This document shows, one piece after another, positions 29,676 through 39,883 of a DNA stretch of 64,000 nt. Made by a program: the position numbers and the translations under genes. Where the stretch lies: the NCBI GenBank assembly GCA_003116975.1, contig BGKB01000017.1, positions 124,001 to 188,000 of the forward strand, written 5' to 3'. The number at the start of each line of letters is the position of its first letter. Within the stretch, counting starts at the first letter, position 1. A model generated the notes under the pieces. The model did not search any database. It had not been told where the DNA came from and was given only the letters and a program-made list of their open reading frames with translations. This DNA comes from Aurantiochytrium sp. KH105 (taxonomy: Eukaryota; Sar; Bigyra; Thraustochytrida; Thraustochytriidae).

Positions 29676-30660
29676 GATCCGTACGAGAGAGTCGTACACG
29701 AAGACTGAAGAGAGCGCGAAAGCAAGGCCAGGACTTGGCGGGGCTTGAACGCGAGCACGAGAGGGAGAGGGTTCGCGTGCGATTCCGCTTGCACACGTGC
29801 GCTCGTGCGTGTGTGCTTCCTCTCCACGCTTGCGCTTGTGATTTCTCCCTTACTGCCACTTGCTCCGCTGCGATACGGTGCTGCCTGCTTGTCCTCGTGC
29901 TTGCTTGCTCTCGTGCGCGCAGATCAGGGCCTTCTCTTTCCGGGTTTGCCTCGACGACGATTTCCTCTGCACGCCGCCCGCTCTCAAGTCGCTCGTCACC
30001 TTAACATAGAGGACAAAAAGCTTGTGTCGCTACTTGGTAAAAAACTTTTTTCCTTAACATAGAGGACAAAAAGCTTGTGTCGCTACTTGGTAAAAAACTT
30101 TTTTCCTTACCGTGCCAGCATCTGATGCGTTCGTGACACGATTCCAAAGAGGCCAATGTCGAAAGTGTGATTTCTTTCATGGTGCCAAGGACTGGCCGGA
30201 TCATAGACTGGTGTCTATTTGCATGTATGTGCTTGTACATTTTACTTTATTCTGTTGCGTTTCCGTGTGCTTTTCGCTCGATTGGTTGCAGCGAATTTTT
30301 ATTTTGTTTTCTTCAGCTCAGAAGCTGGACGTAAGCAGGCGCTCTTGCATAATCATTCTGCGCCCCGCTCCCTCCACCTCCCTTTTCGCGTTAAATCTTC
30401 GCCCACCCTGCCCCAATCAAGACCCCAATCAAGAGAGAGGAAAAGAAAAGTAATGGGATCCCAAACAAGAAATTTATTCATCAGTAGCCAGCCACGCTAG
30501 CCCAGGGTCTAGATCGACAAAGTAAGTTAGCAGCAGGTGGACGGCATCGTTTCGGTATACGCGCATTTTATAGAATGCTTTGCATACTCCGCGCAAAGCT
30601 TGGACACACACGCGAGCGCAAGAAGCAGGGAGCTTGCTTCCCTACATGGCTAGGTAAACT
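29676..30660. other. Intergenic region between the RING paralogue and the reticulon gene
   Basis: No gene supported. It is GC-mixed near the RING gene and AT-rich from 30001 on. It contains two exact 53-bp tandem copies (30001-30106) and a pyrimidine-rich block at 30290-30420. It is bounded by the 3' end of the reticulon gene at 30661. Confidence 0.5.
30001..30106. repeat. Exact 53-bp tandem duplication
   Basis: The unit TTAACATAGAGGACAAAAAG... occupies 30001-30053 and is repeated without change at 30054-30106. Each copy ends in an A6-C-T6 near-palindrome followed by CC. Perfect identity indicates a recent event. Confidence 0.92.
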
Positions 30661-31275
30661 TTAGTTGCCCTTTCTCTTCCTGCTCGCACGCCTGCCACCG
30701 AAAGCCATCTCGGTAACCTCCCTGGAACGAGACATGATTCCGTCAAGGGCATCCTGGTTGTGTACGTAAATGACCGGGAGAACAAAAGCTCCCACCCAGC
30801 AGACCAGCAGCACCACGGAAAGCGAGAGAACGCGGCCCACGGCCGAGAGAAAGAGTAAAAAGGAGAATCCCTGGGCAAGACGAAAATAATCACTCGTCAA
30901 AGAGAGGTCCTTAATGGACTCTTCGACAATACGCAGCAGGTCGCCGGCGATTTCCACGGCCGTGGCGACGGCGCTGGGCTCCGGCGTGAGGACAATCTTT
31001 TCTGCAAGGTCGACATTCTCAAACGCGATGCCGCGGTCCTGCAGAAACGCAGCAAATCTGTACACGAGCAGTTGCAGAATCAAGATGGACCCTACCACGA
31101 TCATGATGCCAACCTGGAAGACCTCGGTCAGCACGAACAAGCACACGCCCGCCAGGAGGTACAGGAGCGACTGCCCGGGGTTGTTCCACAACAGCACGTC
31201 TTCCACATCCTCCCTAACCTGATGTTGCTCGAGCACCTCGACTGCCGTCTCGGTCCACGTTTCTGCCGTCGCCAT
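30661..31275 (-). CDS. Reticulon-like ER-shaping protein
   Basis: 204 residues from the ATG at 31275. Seen: a reticulon homology domain covering nearly the whole protein. VEDVLLWNNPGQSLLYLL opens the first long hydrophobic hairpin (about residues 23-78). A hydrophilic loop of about 65 residues follows, then a second hydrophobic hairpin (about 133-170) and a basic C-terminus (GGRRASRKRKGN). Reticulons insert as wedges in the ER membrane and keep tubules curved. The short, single-domain form matches plant and protist reticulons rather than the long vertebrate isoforms. The basic end resembles a di-lysine-type ER signal but is not exact. Confidence 0.85.
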   Translation of the reverse strand: MATAETWTETAVEVLEQHQVREDVEDVLLWNNPGQSLLYLLAGVCLFVLTEVFQVGIMIVVGSILILQLLVYRFAAFLQDRGIAFENVDLAEKIVLTPEPSAVATAVEIAGDLLRIVEESIKDLSLTSDYFRLAQGFSFLLFLSAVGRVLSLSVVLLVCWVGAFVLPVIYVHNQDALDGIMSRSREVTEMAFGGRRASRKRKGN

Positions 31276-31290
31276 CTCCCCTCTTCCCTC

Positions 31291-31356
31291 CGTCTCCCGC
31301 GTAGCTCAAGCAGCCGCGCGCGCCGTCTCCCGCGTAGCTCAAGCAGCCGCGCGCGC
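31291..31356. repeat. 33-bp tandem duplication next to the reticulon start
   Basis: CGTCTCCCGCGTAGCTCAAG... occurs at 31291 and again at 31324 with no visible change over 33 bases. It lies 16 bp upstream of the reticulon ATG, so it is probably within the 5' UTR or core promoter. Confidence 0.85.
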
Positions 31357-32347
31357 CGCCTTCGTCCCTCCCGCACGTGTGCGCCGATGAGCCGGTCCCG
31401 GCCGCTCGCCCCGCCTCGGCGGACGCGCCGGCGAAGCGGCGCCGCGCCGGTCCCTCGCGCCGCGCCCCGCCTACGTCCCGCGCGCGCTGCCTCCGCCGCC
31501 GCTGCCCGCTCGCCGCGCCGCGGAAGGTAGTCTTGGTCTCGGCTCTGCCGCTCGCTCGGCACGTGCACACGCGCACGCGCTCTTCTTGCTTTCTTTCAAG
31601 TTCTTTCCTTCTTTCTTTCGACTTGCGCGCGGCGGCCGCAAGTGCGCTATGGCCGGCCCGCACTGTGCTTTGCGGGTTTGCTCCACTGGCCTCCGGCCGG
31701 CTGGGACCGCCGAGAGCGCCGACCGCGGCGTGCGAAGGAGGACCGACATCGTCAAGGCCGCGGGACGGAGGCGCCGGATGCGCGGAAGGGGCGCGGGGAT
31801 CATGTCTGGAGGCGGGAGAACGACGACGGGCTCGAGCTCGGATTTTGCTGAGGAAAGATGATGTACACGTACGGGCAGCTGCAGCAGCAGACGATGTGAG
31901 AAACGACCTTTGGCACGCCGCAGGGGCGGCCCGGGCGTCGAGATCGACTCTTCTTGCCGCCGACGCTCATCTCGCCAGCTCCTCGTTCGCGATCGAGTTA
32001 AGAAGTCGTCAGAAGCTCTTTCAAGGATGCAGCAGCAGCAGCAGCACCAGCAGCAGGTTCGGGGATGCAGCTTCGTCTCTGCGCGCGCGAAGCTTTTGCT
32101 CGCAATTCTCTCAACGGCGAGCAGTCAAGGTCAATCAAACAAACATTAATCATTGGCAATCAATCAATCAATGGCGATCTATCAATCAATCTCGGTCGGT
32201 GGCAATCACCAGTCACTATCTGTCGCAGAGAGAGTGGCAGTCAATCAACCTTTCATTCACAGTATCACTGGCAGTCAACCAATCAACCTGCCACTGGCCG
32301 TGGCAATCACAATGTGGATGGGCCAATGGATGAAAGAAAGAAAGACT

Positions 32348-32395
32348 TGGCGTGGCGTGGTGTGGCGTGGCGTGGCGTGCGTGCGTGGCGTGGCA
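32348..32395. repeat. GCGTG(GC) microsatellite
   Basis: GGCGTGGTGTGGCGTGGCGTGGCGTGCGTGCGTGGCGTGG-type imperfect array, probably replication slippage. No coding frame is supported through it. Confidence 0.75.
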
Positions 32396-32686
32396 AGTGA
32401 ACTTTCCGCTACTGCGCCAAAGGTGGCGCCACTTTGCCGCCAAGCGCCGCTGCTGGAGGCGCCTGTTGCGAAACTTCGACTTGTCCGGAGAATACCGCCT
32501 CCCGAAGTAAGGAGAGCGAGTGTCGCCAGGTCGAGTAAGAGCGCCATATAAAACCGGACTTTATTTGTCGACAAGGCTACTATACAGCTTGAAACATGTT
32601 ACGAACCGGAAAGATAAGAAAGGCAGACAGAGATCAGAGATCATACTACAGATGATTGGTATTCCAGTAAAGTATTATGACTATAT

Positions 32687-35600
32687 TCAGGTGTGTGGGC
32701 CGATGATGCGCTTGCGCTTGGCAAACGAGGGCGAGTGTTTAGAGGAAGAAGAAGTAGAAGAAGAAGTAAGGTCAAAAGACGAGCGCTTCGCGCTCTTCGC
32801 CTTGGCTTCCTTCCTTCTCTTCTTTTTCCTCATTTTCTTTTCTGCGCGTTTCTGCTCCGCGCGTTTCTGTTCCGCGCGGACCGTCTCCTCGTCCACTCCC
32901 TCGGAGTCGCTCTCCTCATCGCCTGATGAGACAATGACGATTGGGTCAATACTCGTCCCAAACTCACCAATCGCAGGACCGGGTTTGAGATAGCTCAGAG
33001 CAGGCATTGGCTCATATGTAGGGCGAAAAGCCTCGAGTGGGTCCGGAGCGTCCTGGGTCGACGCTATATCGCTATTGTCTTCCTCGTCCTCACTGAGAAT
33101 GCAAATAACATTTTGCTTCTCAATTTGCTTCGCCACGTTCATCGCAAGGCGTTTCGTCCTCTCCTCCGCCTCTTTCGCCTTGGCCAAATCGTATGGAACA
33201 ATGCGCTTCACGCTCATGACACCTGCATCCAGATGGAGCTTGCTGGACTTCTTTTGTTCCGCCCGCACGAGCTTTGCCCACGACGTCATGCTCTTGATAA
33301 TAGGCTCGAGGAGAGCATGCAAATGACCTTGAGGTCCAGTGCTGCGCCCCAGGGCGTCTGCGATGTCCTTCGTCGACACAAGCAGAGAGTACGAGCTCGT
33401 CTCGCGAAGAGACTGACTAATCGACTCTGCGGCTGCCTTGGCCTTTTTCCGTTGCGGCCGAGCCTCGAGCCTGGTCTGACTTTGGTCTGCTTTCGCAGGG
33501 GAGCTCTTAACATTCGATGACGACGAGGAGGACGACGACGACGACGACGCTGCATTTGGATTGGCCGTCAAGACCCCAAGCTGGCCCGGCGCATTCGAGA
33601 GAGCGTGCATCACAGGGACAACTTCCTCAATCCGTGCCCAAACCGTCTTGATTGGATCCACGCGAAGACTTTCTCCGCCACGGTGCTTCAGGTCAAAGAG
33701 CATTGCAAGTGGGCTGTGGGTCAAAAGAACCGCGAAAGCTTTCCGCACAGCGTCGAGACTCTGGAGTAAATCCACGGCGGACTTGCCAAGGTCGTCCCTG
33801 TCCACCATCCCTTCGTGGACTGCAAAGTAAAGAGCGTTCCAGGCTGATTCGATAAAGCCGCCTTCGTCGCCACCGGACCAGCTAAACTCTGATTCCGCGA
33901 GGATCTTGCCCAAAAGCGGCAGGTTTTCCTCGTTGCACACGAGCAGGATGACGAAGTTGCACTGCTCGCAGTAGCTCTTCTTATTCAAGCTCGCCCTCCC
34001 TCTACCGGCGCTATTGAAAAAGTGATTCTCGCAAAACCATGCCTTGTTGCGACCGGTAATTTCACCCCGCGCAACATCCATGGCACAGCACATTTCGCAG
34101 CGATGCGTACCCACCGCCTTGCAGCCCTTGTGCGCACATTGGCCATGCTTTTGGCAGAGCATGGGCGGTCGCGGCTCTTCCACGTCGGCCCCAGACGTCC
34201 TGTCGCTCGCCATCGCCTGACCAGGATTGTCCACGAAGCAGGCAATCTGCGTCGGCGAAGACATGCACTCCTGGCAACTGTCGCATTTCAGACACTTGGG
34301 ACAGCAATCCAAGTTGAGGCCCAGCACTGGCGTCAATCGAAAGTATGTCTTCTTCGCGCACGTCAGGCAGACACCGTCCTGGCAATAGTCACATGAAATC
34401 ACATTGTTCTCCCGACACTGTTCACCGCACATGCCGCACTTGTTGTGGAAACTGCAAAACACCTGGACCGAGCCATCAAAGTTGACATAGGTGCAAGGCC
34501 GATTCTTGTCTTTATCCAATATCTTGTTTGGACGTTTCTCCTCGACACAGAGCATGCAGACAGCATGACCTTGGCAAAGGTTCACGCGCCCGTCCCCGTT
34601 CCCTTGTTCAAAGTTCTGGTAAAGCCCAGAACACCGATTCTCGGGGTCATCCTGCATCACGCAGACACGAGAAACGGCCTCGGCGGCCGAGGACATCGAT
34701 ATCGCTGCAGATTTGACGACCATGCTTCCGTTTGCGTCAAGCGAGAGATCCCCAGACTTGATGAGGCCATGTGCTCCTAACTTGCCCGTGCGCCGCACGC
34801 TCGAAACTGCGCAGCTCAGGCACCTTGCTTGGCCCTTTCGGAGGACCTGCGCTTGAGAAAGAATTCTCTTAGCGTCTGGGGTCAGCTTCTCCTTGCACAT
34901 GACCTCTGCGAGTCCTGCCAAGCCACCAGGAATAAACGAGCACGCTTGCGTGCTGTCGTATGCGAGCATTTTCCGACCACATCTGCACCGAATAATTTCG
35001 TCATCGTCCAGAGCAGAGGTGATGCCGCGCAGCTTGATCATGTCCTCGAGTAAATTGGAGACTTCCGAGTCTGGGGCTCTCGCGAGTTTTTGAAAAAAGT
35101 TGCGGTATAGGAACTTGGCGTTCTTCTTTGAGACGTTTACCATGCGAAACTCCGGCCGCAACTTGCCTCCTGAACGGTTCTCATCGGCGGCCGCTACCTG
35201 CTGCGAGCCTTGCGTTGGGTCGTACGCCTGTGTCACTGGCTGCTGCTCACTTTCCTGGATCTGCTGGCTCTGCTGACTGTTGATCGGCTGACCTTCGCCA
35301 ACGATCGCCTCTTCGAGGTCGCCAAGGAACTTGTCCACGTCGTGCCTCAAGGCCGCAACAACAACATCACTCTGCGAGGCCGGGTCTTCTTCCAGCGCGC
35401 TATTCACACTTTCCTGCGTCGCGGGGCCCAAGTCTGAAAGCGAAGACTGCGACCGCGAGCTCTCTTGCGAGGCTCCTTTGCCGTTGCCAAGAACCGATTC
35501 CGTCGGCTTTTGCGCGCGAGCCGGCACGACGTTGACGGGCTTGGTCTCTTTCTTTTGTTTCTGTGCTGCCGCTTCGGTCTCTCGCTTCGTCGCTTGGAAT

Positions 35601-38600
35601 CCATTGGAGTGCGCCATCTGCGGGTTGTGCGCATTCTTTTGCGCGTGGGCTGCTTGCTGTTGCTTTTCTTTCTGACGCTGCATTTGCTGCATTTTCTGCT
35701 GTTGCTGCATTTTCTGCTGTTGTTGCATTTGCTGTTGTTGTTGCTGAAGCTGCATTTGCTGCTGCAGCTGCATTTGTTGCTGAAGCTGCATTTGCTGTTG
35801 ATGTTGTTTTTGTATTTGCTGTTGTTGTTGTATTTGCTGCATTTGCTGCATTTGCTGTTGTTGTTGTATTTGCTGCATTTGCCGCATTTGCTGCATTTGT
35901 TGTCGTTTTTGTGGTCGCGGTGGACGCGGTGTTTCCGCTGGGGTCGCGCTTTGCACTATTGGAAGCACCTGGCCAGGTGTTGCCTGCCCTGGAGCATTTG
36001 CTTCGGTCTCAGAATCCGAGCTTTGCGGAGCCTCGTAGTCTTCATCACTGTCGGCGCCAGGAGATGATGGCTGAGGAGGCAAGCTCAAGCGTGCGCTCCT
36101 GCGCCGTGTCGCCTTGCTGCCAAGGGCCTTCAAGAATGGATCACGCGATTTCTTCGTCTTAATGGAAGGCCGCAAATCGTCCAGTGCTTCGCTGATGAGA
36201 CTCGACCCAACCTCCTGTGCAGCTCGTGCAGCGCGCGCAGACACAGATTCGCGAGTACTTGCACTTTGAGGCTGAGCGTTTGAAGCCTCTGTGCGCCGCG
36301 ACGGTCCACCTCGCTGTGCAGGTTGCTTTGCTGGAGCCGTATTCGTCGAAGACGAAGAACGAGACGACCTTAAGACCCCTGCTTTAGCAGTCGTAGAAGA
36401 GGAAGAAGAGGATGACGACGCTGGAGCCAATTCCGCTGTCGGTGATGCATTATCGACGGGCCCGCGAACCTTTTCTGCGGTGGTGAGCTCTTGGTTGAGT
36501 CCTTCAAGCGCAAAGAGCGCGTCCTCCTCTTGCGTGCCAATGACAAGGTCTTCATCATCACTCGGCTCGGCTTGAGCAACGATTGCGGATGACCTACGGG
36601 ATTTTGAGGCTTTCTTCTGCGAATTAGCGACAGGTGCTGACGCAGCAGCTGATGTAGATGATGCTTTTTTGGAGACCGGCGCGGCGCGAGAGAGCTCAGG
36701 ATTTTCGACCTCCTTCCCACGTTTCGCGGGGACCGATCGCTTGGACAATTTCGGGCCCTTGGCGCCCTGGCCGCGCGCGTGCGCATTGACAACCTCAGAC
36801 GAAGTATGAGATGAGTGTTCGTCAACCTCCATGTCGGCGGGCCCATCTTCTTCATGACTACCCAGTGTCTTATCGTCATGAACCTCATCGTCGCTGGAGT
36901 CTGCATTTTCCTCGTCTTGGCGACTCTTCTCTTCCTTGCCAGATGTAGCCGGCGGTGTTCGTGCGGCCATCCGAGCAGATGCGCGACGCGGAGTCTTCTT
37001 TTCTTCAGCGCCATCTTTTCCGTCGATGGTCTTTTGCGCGGTGGCATCACTGTTTGCACTTGTCGTCGCCGCGGTCGTCGTCGCCGTCGTAGCAGTAGCA
37101 GCAGCAGTACGATCGACAAGCCCCGACTGAGCAGCCTGATCAAGACTCTCTACGGCTGGCGGAGGCGGGCGACTTTGCGTCTTCCTGATGGCGAGAGCGA
37201 GGTCCGGCACTTTGAACTTTCTAGAACGCGAGTACGCTTGCTTGCTCGGCTCAAAGAACTCTTCGACAAGACCCTTTTTCAGACGCCAGCTCCGGGTGCG
37301 CTGCGTCCCGAAGATAAAGTCGGAACGTCGCTTAATCTTGTCAAACCGCTGGTGCGAGACAAGCGCCAACTTGGTGGACCAGAGCCGAGCATAACTATGA
37401 ACGCGCTCGCGCTCGTTTTCGAGTTGTGAAAGAGGGATGTTCGGCTGCAGGCGATGCATCTCTTCGGCACTCAAGAGATACTCGTCCATATCGCGAGGGA
37501 AAGCGCGGCGCAGACGACCTTCGCGCTGCTCAGACTTGGCATTTGTGGAGGTGTTGGTTTGCATACAGCTCACCGCGAGCCCCGGGTCGCTGTAGGCGCG
37601 GTCGAGAAAGTTGACCACAAAAAGGACGTTGATTTTGGCCGACTTGAAAAGCTCCAGCATTTCCTCGTCAGACCCAACCTGCTTTCTCACGTAACGCTTC
37701 TCGCCCTTGCTCCACTTGAGCCAGAGCCGAATCTCGCCACCCGGCATGAGGGCGCCAAAGGACACCTTGACGCCGCCAAGACGTCGAGGCTTATCGTCCC
37801 GCGAGTCCTCGATCAGACGGATGATATACTCTATCTGCGTTTTTTCCCGCATGTGAAAGAGGGCACGCCGTTTGACCCACTTGAAGCAAAGTTGCTGCAA
37901 TTGCGCGTTGCGATGGCCCTGATGCAGCGCCTTGATAGAGCTTTCCTCCTCGGGCCGCGGCGAGACCGACGGCGTCGATTCTGTATTTTCCTTTGTCGGC
38001 CCAGACGGGGTGACTCGGTCATCGAGGGGGTTGCCCTCGAATGCCAGATTGAGCACGGACATGCACAGGTGAAACCACGCGTCAAGCTGTACATTTTCGT
38101 GGCCATCGGTGCGGAGGATCCAGAGGCTCGAGACCGTGCCGTCCCGCACGGCATCGGACAGAGAAAATCCATTCGGATAATCATCCCACTGGATTGTGCA
38201 CATAGTGCATTCGTTTTGTGCGGGACAGTGGTTGCTAGGATCATGATACGCCATGCGCTTGCAGTCCCGAAAGTCCACTGTCGAGAACACGTTGTTGTAG
38301 TAATGGTACAAATCAGTGGTGGCCGAGAACCAGAATTGGAAAGAAAAGCGACGAACACGCGCGAGAAAATTCTTGCTCTGCGACTTGTCTGCTTTGGTGT
38401 CAATACCCTGTTCCTCGTCATAATGCGACATGGACACCTCAAATCCAGGAAAATTGAGAATAGAGCCGTCCGACTTGAAGCCTTGAATCGTGCCAAAAGC
38501 CACCATCCAAAACAAAGCATCATGTTCCGTCTCCTTTTGAGCTGTGTCGAGTTTGGTGCCTGGCTTTAAAAAGTACACATACAAGTGATCGATACCGCTC

Positions 38601-39883
38601 ATCGATTCCTTGTTGAAGGTAACTCTCGCCAACACGTTGGGTAACGTCGCGATGATACGACTCGTTTCATCGCGAAACCCGCGCGCCACCACCAGCTCCT
38701 TGGACAATTTCTCCTCGCCGCGCTCCCCATTTGCATATCTGACGGGAACAGTCCAGTTATCATGGATCAAGTCTCCAATAATGATGTATTCTGGGGTGCA
38801 TAGCACCGGCGCGCTCTTGCCCTCCCCTTTTAAGTCGCCCCACGCGGTGTTTAAAATATTCTGCGCTTGTTCGGTGGACAAAAACTGTGACTGCAGGTCA
38901 AAACTGTTGCGAAAGTTATCAATCGACTTGGTAAAGGCGCTGGCGATGATGCTGCGCTCCGAGACAAGATTTCCATCGCGCAAAAAGGCTTTGTCAGGCC
39001 CCGGTCGCGGCTCGGCAAGCTTGCGCGAGGCGCGGGCCAAGTCGGCGAGCGAGGCCCGCGAGTCAAGCTTGAGAGAGGCTATCGTGAGTAGTTTCACAGG
39101 GACACGAATGTAATTCGCCGGCAAGAGCGACTGCAAGAGTGCAGCGCCCAGCTTGCCAGCGCCCGTGCAAGCACGCATGCAGACACCGTAATTGTCCAAA
39201 AGAGCGAGTTCGCCGTTCTCCCAATCGCCAGAAAACAGTCTGTATAGGTAAAGAACCTGAACGTAGCGTAAAAGACCAGATGGGAACTGCGCTTTTTTCG
39301 CGTCGAGACGCAAGAAATTCTCGAGCGACATTTGTCGCTGTTCGTGCATGGTCTCGTCAAGGCGAGCGAAATCAGGATTACCTTCCGAGTCAAGAAAGGT
39401 GTCTTGCCGTCGGCTTTTGAGCTCTTCGCATGCAGCGTTCAGACCCTTGACAAGATCGCGTCGAGGACCAGCCATGAAGAGTTTCATGAGGAGTAAGGAC
39501 TCCTCCTTGAGCCACCACTGTTTGTATGTGAGACCCTCGAGCATCTTGCCGGAAGACGCCGGGAACTTGAAGTCGCTCGCGCCATCGACAAGGTGCCGTT
39601 GTGCAGACTGTGCCAAGCAGCTATCCAGGTCAAAGTGGGTTTCGTTGTTTTCGATTCTGGTGCACCTCCGAATGAGCTTGAGCCGCTCGTTGAGCGCGGC
39701 CTCGGTCGACTCGCCCCTCACGCGGGATTGCTCAAAGTACGACGCGCGTAAATTCTCCTTTTTACCTGACACAGAGACGAGTTCCATATCACGCAAGAAA
39801 GTGCCCGAGTTCGCGTCGCCGTTATTCACAGCAGGGATCTCCTCGCCACCCGCACCTTGATCGGTCCCAGACTGTTTGGCCAT
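32687..39883 (-). CDS. Large Cys-rich protein with Gln/Met repeats and SUMO-interaction-like motifs, function unknown
   Basis: 2,398 residues from the ATG at 39883; the frame runs a few codons higher only with a non-ATG start. Residues 1-900 are a globular, unrecognised region. About 900-1320 are charged, Ser-rich and basic, with AT-hook-like and nuclear-signal-like clusters. About 1319-1411 are an almost pure Gln/Met helix. About 1631-1985 hold many C-x2-C and C-x3-H pairs (CGMCGEQC, CDYCQDGVCLTC, CPKCLKCDSCQEC, CEMCC) arranged like linked PHD/zinc-ribbon modules. The tail has two SUMO-interaction-type motifs, VICILSEDEE (about 2258) and PIVIVSSGDEE (about 2313), and ends in Lys/Arg- and Ser-rich sequence. 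Together these suggest a nuclear, chromatin-associated scaffold. No catalytic domain is recognised. It lies on the same strand as the reticulon and DUF262 genes. Confidence 0.7.
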   Translation of the reverse strand: MAKQSGTDQGAGGEEIPAVNNGDANSGTFLRDMELVSVSGKKENLRASYFEQSRVRGESTEAALNERLKLIRRCTRIENNETHFDLDSCLAQSAQRHLVDGASDFKFPASSGKMLEGLTYKQWWLKEESLLLMKLFMAGPRRDLVKGLNAACEELKSRRQDTFLDSEGNPDFARLDETMHEQRQMSLENFLRLDAKKAQFPSGLLRYVQVLYLYRLFSGDWENGELALLDNYGVCMRACTGAGKLGAALLQSLLPANYIRVPVKLLTIASLKLDSRASLADLARASRKLAEPRPGPDKAFLRDGNLVSERSIIASAFTKSIDNFRNSFDLQSQFLSTEQAQNILNTAWGDLKGEGKSAPVLCTPEYIIIGDLIHDNWTVPVRYANGERGEEKLSKELVVARGFRDETSRIIATLPNVLARVTFNKESMSGIDHLYVYFLKPGTKLDTAQKETEHDALFWMVAFGTIQGFKSDGSILNFPGFEVSMSHYDEEQGIDTKADKSQSKNFLARVRRFSFQFWFSATTDLYHYYNNVFSTVDFRDCKRMAYHDPSNHCPAQNECTMCTIQWDDYPNGFSLSDAVRDGTVSSLWILRTDGHENVQLDAWFHLCMSVLNLAFEGNPLDDRVTPSGPTKENTESTPSVSPRPEEESSIKALHQGHRNAQLQQLCFKWVKRRALFHMREKTQIEYIIRLIEDSRDDKPRRLGGVKVSFGALMPGGEIRLWLKWSKGEKRYVRKQVGSDEEMLELFKSAKINVLFVVNFLDRAYSDPGLAVSCMQTNTSTNAKSEQREGRLRRAFPRDMDEYLLSAEEMHRLQPNIPLSQLENERERVHSYARLWSTKLALVSHQRFDKIKRRSDFIFGTQRTRSWRLKKGLVEEFFEPSKQAYSRSRKFKVPDLALAIRKTQSRPPPPAVESLDQAAQSGLVDRTAAATATTATTTAATTSANSDATAQKTIDGKDGAEEKKTPRRASARMAARTPPATSGKEEKSRQDEENADSSDDEVHDDKTLGSHEEDGPADMEVDEHSSHTSSEVVNAHARGQGAKGPKLSKRSVPAKRGKEVENPELSRAAPVSKKASSTSAAASAPVANSQKKASKSRRSSAIVAQAEPSDDEDLVIGTQEEDALFALEGLNQELTTAEKVRGPVDNASPTAELAPASSSSSSSSTTAKAGVLRSSRSSSSTNTAPAKQPAQRGGPSRRTEASNAQPQSASTRESVSARAARAAQEVGSSLISEALDDLRPSIKTKKSRDPFLKALGSKATRRRSARLSLPPQPSSPGADSDEDYEAPQSSDSETEANAPGQATPGQVLPIVQSATPAETPRPPRPQKRQQMQQMRQMQQIQQQQQMQQMQQIQQQQQIQKQHQQQMQLQQQMQLQQQMQLQQQQQQMQQQQKMQQQQKMQQMQRQKEKQQQAAHAQKNAHNPQMAHSNGFQATKRETEAAAQKQKKETKPVNVVPARAQKPTESVLGNGKGASQESSRSQSSLSDLGPATQESVNSALEEDPASQSDVVVAALRHDVDKFLGDLEEAIVGEGQPINSQQSQQIQESEQQPVTQAYDPTQGSQQVAAADENRSGGKLRPEFRMVNVSKKNAKFLYRNFFQKLARAPDSEVSNLLEDMIKLRGITSALDDDEIIRCRCGRKMLAYDSTQACSFIPGGLAGLAEVMCKEKLTPDAKRILSQAQVLRKGQARCLSCAVSSVRRTGKLGAHGLIKSGDLSLDANGSMVVKSAAISMSSAAEAVSRVCVMQDDPENRCSGLYQNFEQGNGDGRVNLCQGHAVCMLCVEEKRPNKILDKDKNRPCTYVNFDGSVQVFCSFHNKCGMCGEQCRENNVISCDYCQDGVCLTCAKKTYFRLTPVLGLNLDCCPKCLKCDSCQECMSSPTQIACFVDNPGQAMASDRTSGADVEEPRPPMLCQKHGQCAHKGCKAVGTHRCEMCCAMDVARGEITGRNKAWFCENHFFNSAGRGRASLNKKSYCEQCNFVILLVCNEENLPLLGKILAESEFSWSGGDEGGFIESAWNALYFAVHEGMVDRDDLGKSAVDLLQSLDAVRKAFAVLLTHSPLAMLFDLKHRGGESLRVDPIKTVWARIEEVVPVMHALSNAPGQLGVLTANPNAASSSSSSSSSSSNVKSSPAKADQSQTRLEARPQRKKAKAAAESISQSLRETSSYSLLVSTKDIADALGRSTGPQGHLHALLEPIIKSMTSWAKLVRAEQKKSSKLHLDAGVMSVKRIVPYDLAKAKEAEERTKRLAMNVAKQIEKQNVICILSEDEEDNSDIASTQDAPDPLEAFRPTYEPMPALSYLKPGPAIGEFGTSIDPIVIVSSGDEESDSEGVDEETVRAEQKRAEQKRAEKKMRKKKRRKEAKAKSAKRSSFDLTSSSTSSSSKHSPSFAKRKRIIGPHT
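35650..35915 (-). repeat. Gln/Met-coding repeat (CAGCAAATG-type)
   Basis: Inside the large Cys-rich gene, minus-strand CAG/CAA and ATG codons alternate for about 85 residues in patterns such as MQQMQQ and QMQLQQ. Units of 9, 12 and 18 bp are visible. The mixture suggests repeated slippage in frame. Confidence 0.85.

Larger units (their letters stand above)
31276..32686. promoter_or_regulatory. Repeat-rich intergenic region upstream of the reticulon gene
   Basis: 1.4 kb without a supported gene. It is GC-rich near the reticulon ATG, with a 33-bp tandem duplication at 31291-31356. Further right are a CAG run at 32028-32055, AATC/CAATCAAT repeats at about 32127-32290, a GTGGC array at 32348-32395 and a near-palindrome CAAAGGTGGCGCCACTTTG at 32418-32436. 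Open frames here are low-complexity or repeat-derived. The right end is 3' flank of the large Cys-rich gene. Confidence 0.5.

Noticed and set aside
31377..32333. 318-codon plus-strand open frame upstream of the reticulon
   Set aside because: It runs through CAG and CAATCAAT repeats; the translated end is repeat-derived (NQSINQWRSINQS). No family resemblance.
35465..36162. Leu/Ala/Val-rich plus-strand frames resembling membrane proteins
   Set aside because: They are the antisense of CAG/CAA/ATG repeats in the large Cys-rich gene, which yield poly-Leu, poly-Ala or poly-Val when read backwards.
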